A stretch of DNA of 49,081 nucleotides from Anaerotignum sp. Lineage in GTDB: Bacteria > Bacillota > Clostridia > Lachnospirales > Anaerotignaceae. Where the stretch lies: the NCBI GenBank assembly GCA_028710085.1, contig JAQUSU010000008.1, positions 1 through 49,081 on the forward strand, read 5' to 3'. Of this stretch, positions 46,551-49,081 are shown piece after piece. The notes under the pieces were generated by a model. The model had not been told where the DNA came from and ran no database searches. It was given only the letters and a program-made list of their open reading frames with translations. Positions within the stretch are counted from its first letter, which is position 1, and the number at the start of each line of letters is the position of its first letter. The position numbers were made by a program, and so were the translations under genes.

Positions 46551-46824
46551 ACAAAGTCAAAACCTTGAGGGCTTTGCTCTCAAACACTCACAAGGGTTCA
46601 GGTCATCACTTTTGCTACGCAAAAGCCAGCTTCGCTGTCTGCCCTATCTTGGGCAGTGAGTAGTCAGCACTTTGCTCCGCAAAGCTGTCCTACGGACAGA
46701 TGGCACTTCTTTGCCATTGCATCCTTGACCCCTTAGAAACCGCATAAATATGCGGTTTAAATAAAAGTTTTTGGTCTTGCTTTTTTCAAAAAGCAAGCAG
46801 GTTTGGGCGGCGCCCAAGGTTTTT
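46551..46824. repeat. Multi-hairpin interspersed repeat, copy B (~274 bp), inverted relative to copy A
   Basis: Reverse complement aaaaaccttgggcgccgcccaaacctgcttg...aaaccgcatatttatgcggttt...gtgtttgagagcaaagccctcaaggttttgactttg matches 26911-27121, with ~60 extra internal bases. Confidence 0.85.
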
Positions 46825-46987
46825 CGACACTCTGAGGCTCCTTTATCCAAAGGGAGCCTTTCCTATTTATTAAAAATATATTTCAATTGCAACAATTCCC
46901 TTTTAATTACGACAAAATTTGATATACTGGATATAAGAAAAATGAAGGCAGTCTGCCTTTTTAATGATATATTTTTGGAGGGTTACT

Positions 46988-49054
46988 ATGAAATCTAGGT
47001 TTAAGCGACTGCTAATTTCAACGATTGCCATAGGAATGATGATGACAACCATTGCGTATGCAAAAAATGTAAGTATGAATTTAGTTTATGACGGGAAAAC
47101 CCACGCATATAATGCGTCAGAGGTTAAAATAAATATTGATGGAAGTGAATTGGTGCCGGAGGATATGCCCCCTGTAATTATCGACGGAAGAACCATGCTT
47201 CCCATGCGTTTGATTGCCCAAAAATTGGGGTGCGAGGTTCTTTGGAACGAGGAAACAAAACAGGCTTTTGTAATGAATGACGATTATACTGTGGCGTTTA
47301 CCTTGGGGAGCAAAAAAGGGATCAAAAACGGAGCGGAATTCACCATGGATGTGCCAGCTATGATTATCAATGACAGAACAATGCTGCCGGTACGGGCGTT
47401 GGCAAATGCTTTGGATATAAATATTACTTGGGATGATCCGACCAGAACGGTGAATATTGGGGCAGGTGGAACTAGCACAACGCCTGTAACCCCCACAACC
47501 CCCACAACCCCCACGACGCCCACAACCCCTACAACCCAAGCTGTAAAGGTTTTTAAGGTTTCGGCACCTACGGCAGCAACAGCTACCCAGGCGTTTTCCA
47601 TTGAAGCAGATAGCGCAATCTACAGCTATGAAGAGGTTTATGTGGATAATTCCAAAGTCGTAATTGATATTCAAAATGCAACCTGTGGCTTGGCGGATAA
47701 AATCACCGCAACAAACAGTAATATTGTAACGTCAATTCGTTCTGCCCAGCATGACGAAAACGGTGTGCCGTATACTCGCGTTGTGCTTGATTTGGCAGGG
47801 AAAAAGGAATACACCGTAACACAAAGCTCCGACAAGAAAAAGATATTAATTCAGTTCCAGCAGACTGTGGTTGACGAAATTTCCCTAACCAATCGCAGTG
47901 ATGTAGATAAGCTGGTTGTGGGTGCCGATGGGGCACTTGGAGCCAAGGTGTTTACATTACAAAATCCGCAGCGGATTGTTGTGGATATGACAAATGTGCA
48001 AGGAAAAGTAGAAAATGAGCTGAGTACAAAGGGATTATCTTATGTTACGGCTGCAAGAACGGGAATGTTTGATGCCAATACCTTCCGTATTGTATTGGAG
48101 GTTGGACAGCTGACGGATTTTGAATGGGAAGAAGAGGATGGGGAATTTACCCTTGAGGTGAGAAAATCAACCCTTGAAAATCTTTCTTATGACATAGAAT
48201 CCAATGTTTTAATATTGGACGATATGAAATCTCTCGATGTTGACGATATTGTAAAGAATGACCGCCATACAGAGGGGTATTATGAGATTATTTTGCCGGG
48301 GGATTATGAAAGTGCTTACGGCTATGGCACGTTAAAGATTGGGAATGATGTAATCGACAATATTACCGTTTCCACGACGAACAATAAAACCGTAATTCGG
48401 TTTAAGCAAAATCGATATAGCGAATATGTGGCGGAGGAGACGACGGATGGATATCAAATAAGTGTGAAGAACCCGAAGGATGTTTACGATAAGGTTTTGC
48501 TTTTGGATGCAGGACATGGCGGAAATGACCCCGGAACCAGCGGAAATGGATTGATTGAGAAACAACTTACGTTAGCGGTGGCGCTGAAGGTGCAAAAGCA
48601 CTTGGAGGATTCAGGCATTAAGGTCTATATGACCCGAGATAGTGATACCCGACCGGATAACAATGTCAGAGCTCAAACGGCGAATCAAGTGGCGGATTTA
48701 ATGGTTTCCATCCATTTCAATTCGGCGGGGACAAATACCACTGCCAATGGCACAGAAACGCTGTATCAGGTACATACTAACGATAATAGCAGTAAGCTGA
48801 CCAGCCTAAAGGCGGCGGAAATTATGCAGAGCAGCCTAATTCAGGCTTTAGGTACAACCAATCGTGGTGTGAAGCAACGAACGGATTTATTGATTTTGAA
48901 TGCAACCACGGTGCCCGCAATTTTAGTGGAGGGCTGCTTCTTTTCCAATCCTGGGGATGCATTAAAAATTTCTTCGGAACAAAATCAGGATATTATGGCA
49001 GAAGCAATGGCGGATGCGATTATTGAAATGATGGACGAGTATCGAGTTCGATAA
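46988..49054 (+). CDS. N-acetylmuramoyl-L-alanine amidase (stalk + AMIN + Amidase_3)
   Basis: Two copper-amine-oxidase-N-like stalk repeats (PPVIIDGRTMLPMRLIAQKLGCEVLWNEETK; PAMIINDRTMLPVRALANALDINITWDD), TTP linker, AMIN-like region, Amidase_3 LLLDAGHGGNDPGTSGNG...ILVEGCFFSNPGDA. Confidence 0.95.
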   Translation: MKSRFKRLLISTIAIGMMMTTIAYAKNVSMNLVYDGKTHAYNASEVKINIDGSELVPEDMPPVIIDGRTMLPMRLIAQKLGCEVLWNEETKQAFVMNDDYTVAFTLGSKKGIKNGAEFTMDVPAMIINDRTMLPVRALANALDINITWDDPTRTVNIGAGGTSTTPVTPTTPTTPTTPTTPTTQAVKVFKVSAPTAATATQAFSIEADSAIYSYEEVYVDNSKVVIDIQNATCGLADKITATNSNIVTSIRSAQHDENGVPYTRVVLDLAGKKEYTVTQSSDKKKILIQFQQTVVDEISLTNRSDVDKLVVGADGALGAKVFTLQNPQRIVVDMTNVQGKVENELSTKGLSYVTAARTGMFDANTFRIVLEVGQLTDFEWEEEDGEFTLEVRKSTLENLSYDIESNVLILDDMKSLDVDDIVKNDRHTEGYYEIILPGDYESAYGYGTLKIGNDVIDNITVSTTNNKTVIRFKQNRYSEYVAEETTDGYQISVKNPKDVYDKVLLLDAGHGGNDPGTSGNGLIEKQLTLAVALKVQKHLEDSGIKVYMTRDSDTRPDNNVRAQTANQVADLMVSIHFNSAGTNTTANGTETLYQVHTNDNSSKLTSLKAAEIMQSSLIQALGTTNRGVKQRTDLLILNATTVPAILVEGCFFSNPGDALKISSEQNQDIMAEAMADAIIEMMDEYRVR

Positions 49055-49081
49055 TTTATGAGATGAAAAAGGCATTACAAA

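Noticed and set aside
46644-46998. ORFs 46644..46850 (-) and 46771..46998 (+)
   Set aside because: Mostly inside repeat copy B; the + ORF runs into the RBS/start region of the amidase gene.
47484-47537. Short tandem repeat cccacaacccccacaaccccc resembling a microsatellite or array
   Set aside because: In-frame Thr-Thr-Pro linker of a cell-wall protein; not a CRISPR (unit ~9 bp, no spacers).
47284-47601. Antisense ORF with VGVVGVVGVVGVVG repeats
   Set aside because: Reverse reading of the TTP-TTP linker of the amidase; no RBS.

Overview
The window reads as ordinary, densely coded chromosome from an anaerobic Firmicute (Clostridia/Lachnospirales-like; species not determinable without a search). 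It has no prophage, CRISPR array or IS transposase. In order it contains: an ECF sigma factor with a coupled DUF4179-like envelope protein that runs off the left edge and is absent from the ORF track; pyruvate phosphate dikinase; a truncated flagellar operon flgB-flgC-fliE-fliF-fliG-fliH-fliI-fliJ with a structured 5' leader; initiator tRNA-fMet (-); a YgjP-like metallopeptidase; a TAXI-type TRAP transporter; a TipAS-like MerR regulator; ytaF; a Ca2+-type P-ATPase; a KBL/BioF-like enzyme; a Nif11-like small protein; a soluble PocR-MCP; trmL; Fur/PerR; DUF2812; a GT2 glycosyltransferase; a two-component system; ylmC-nrdR; a duplicated Cys/Gly-rich peptide; addA without addB; an EamA transporter; an M23 peptidase; tsaE-tsaB-rimI; a Lon-like protease; and a cell-wall amidase. 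The most interesting signals are non-coding: (i) a multi-hairpin interspersed repeat in two inverted copies (about 26.9-27.1 kb and 46.55-46.82 kb); (ii) a MITE-like family with ~20-bp terminal inverted repeats in a 174-bp and a 75-bp copy (21.16 kb, 33.32 kb); (iii) a promoter-to-terminator small transcript with a 17-codon ORF at 1.24-1.39 kb; (iv) the ~200-nt leader of the flagellar operon; (v) three perfect DnaA-box 9-mers inside one CDS; (vi) a Shine-Dalgarno-sequestering hairpin before ytaF. All functional claims are from reading the sequence only; no searches or folding programs were run.
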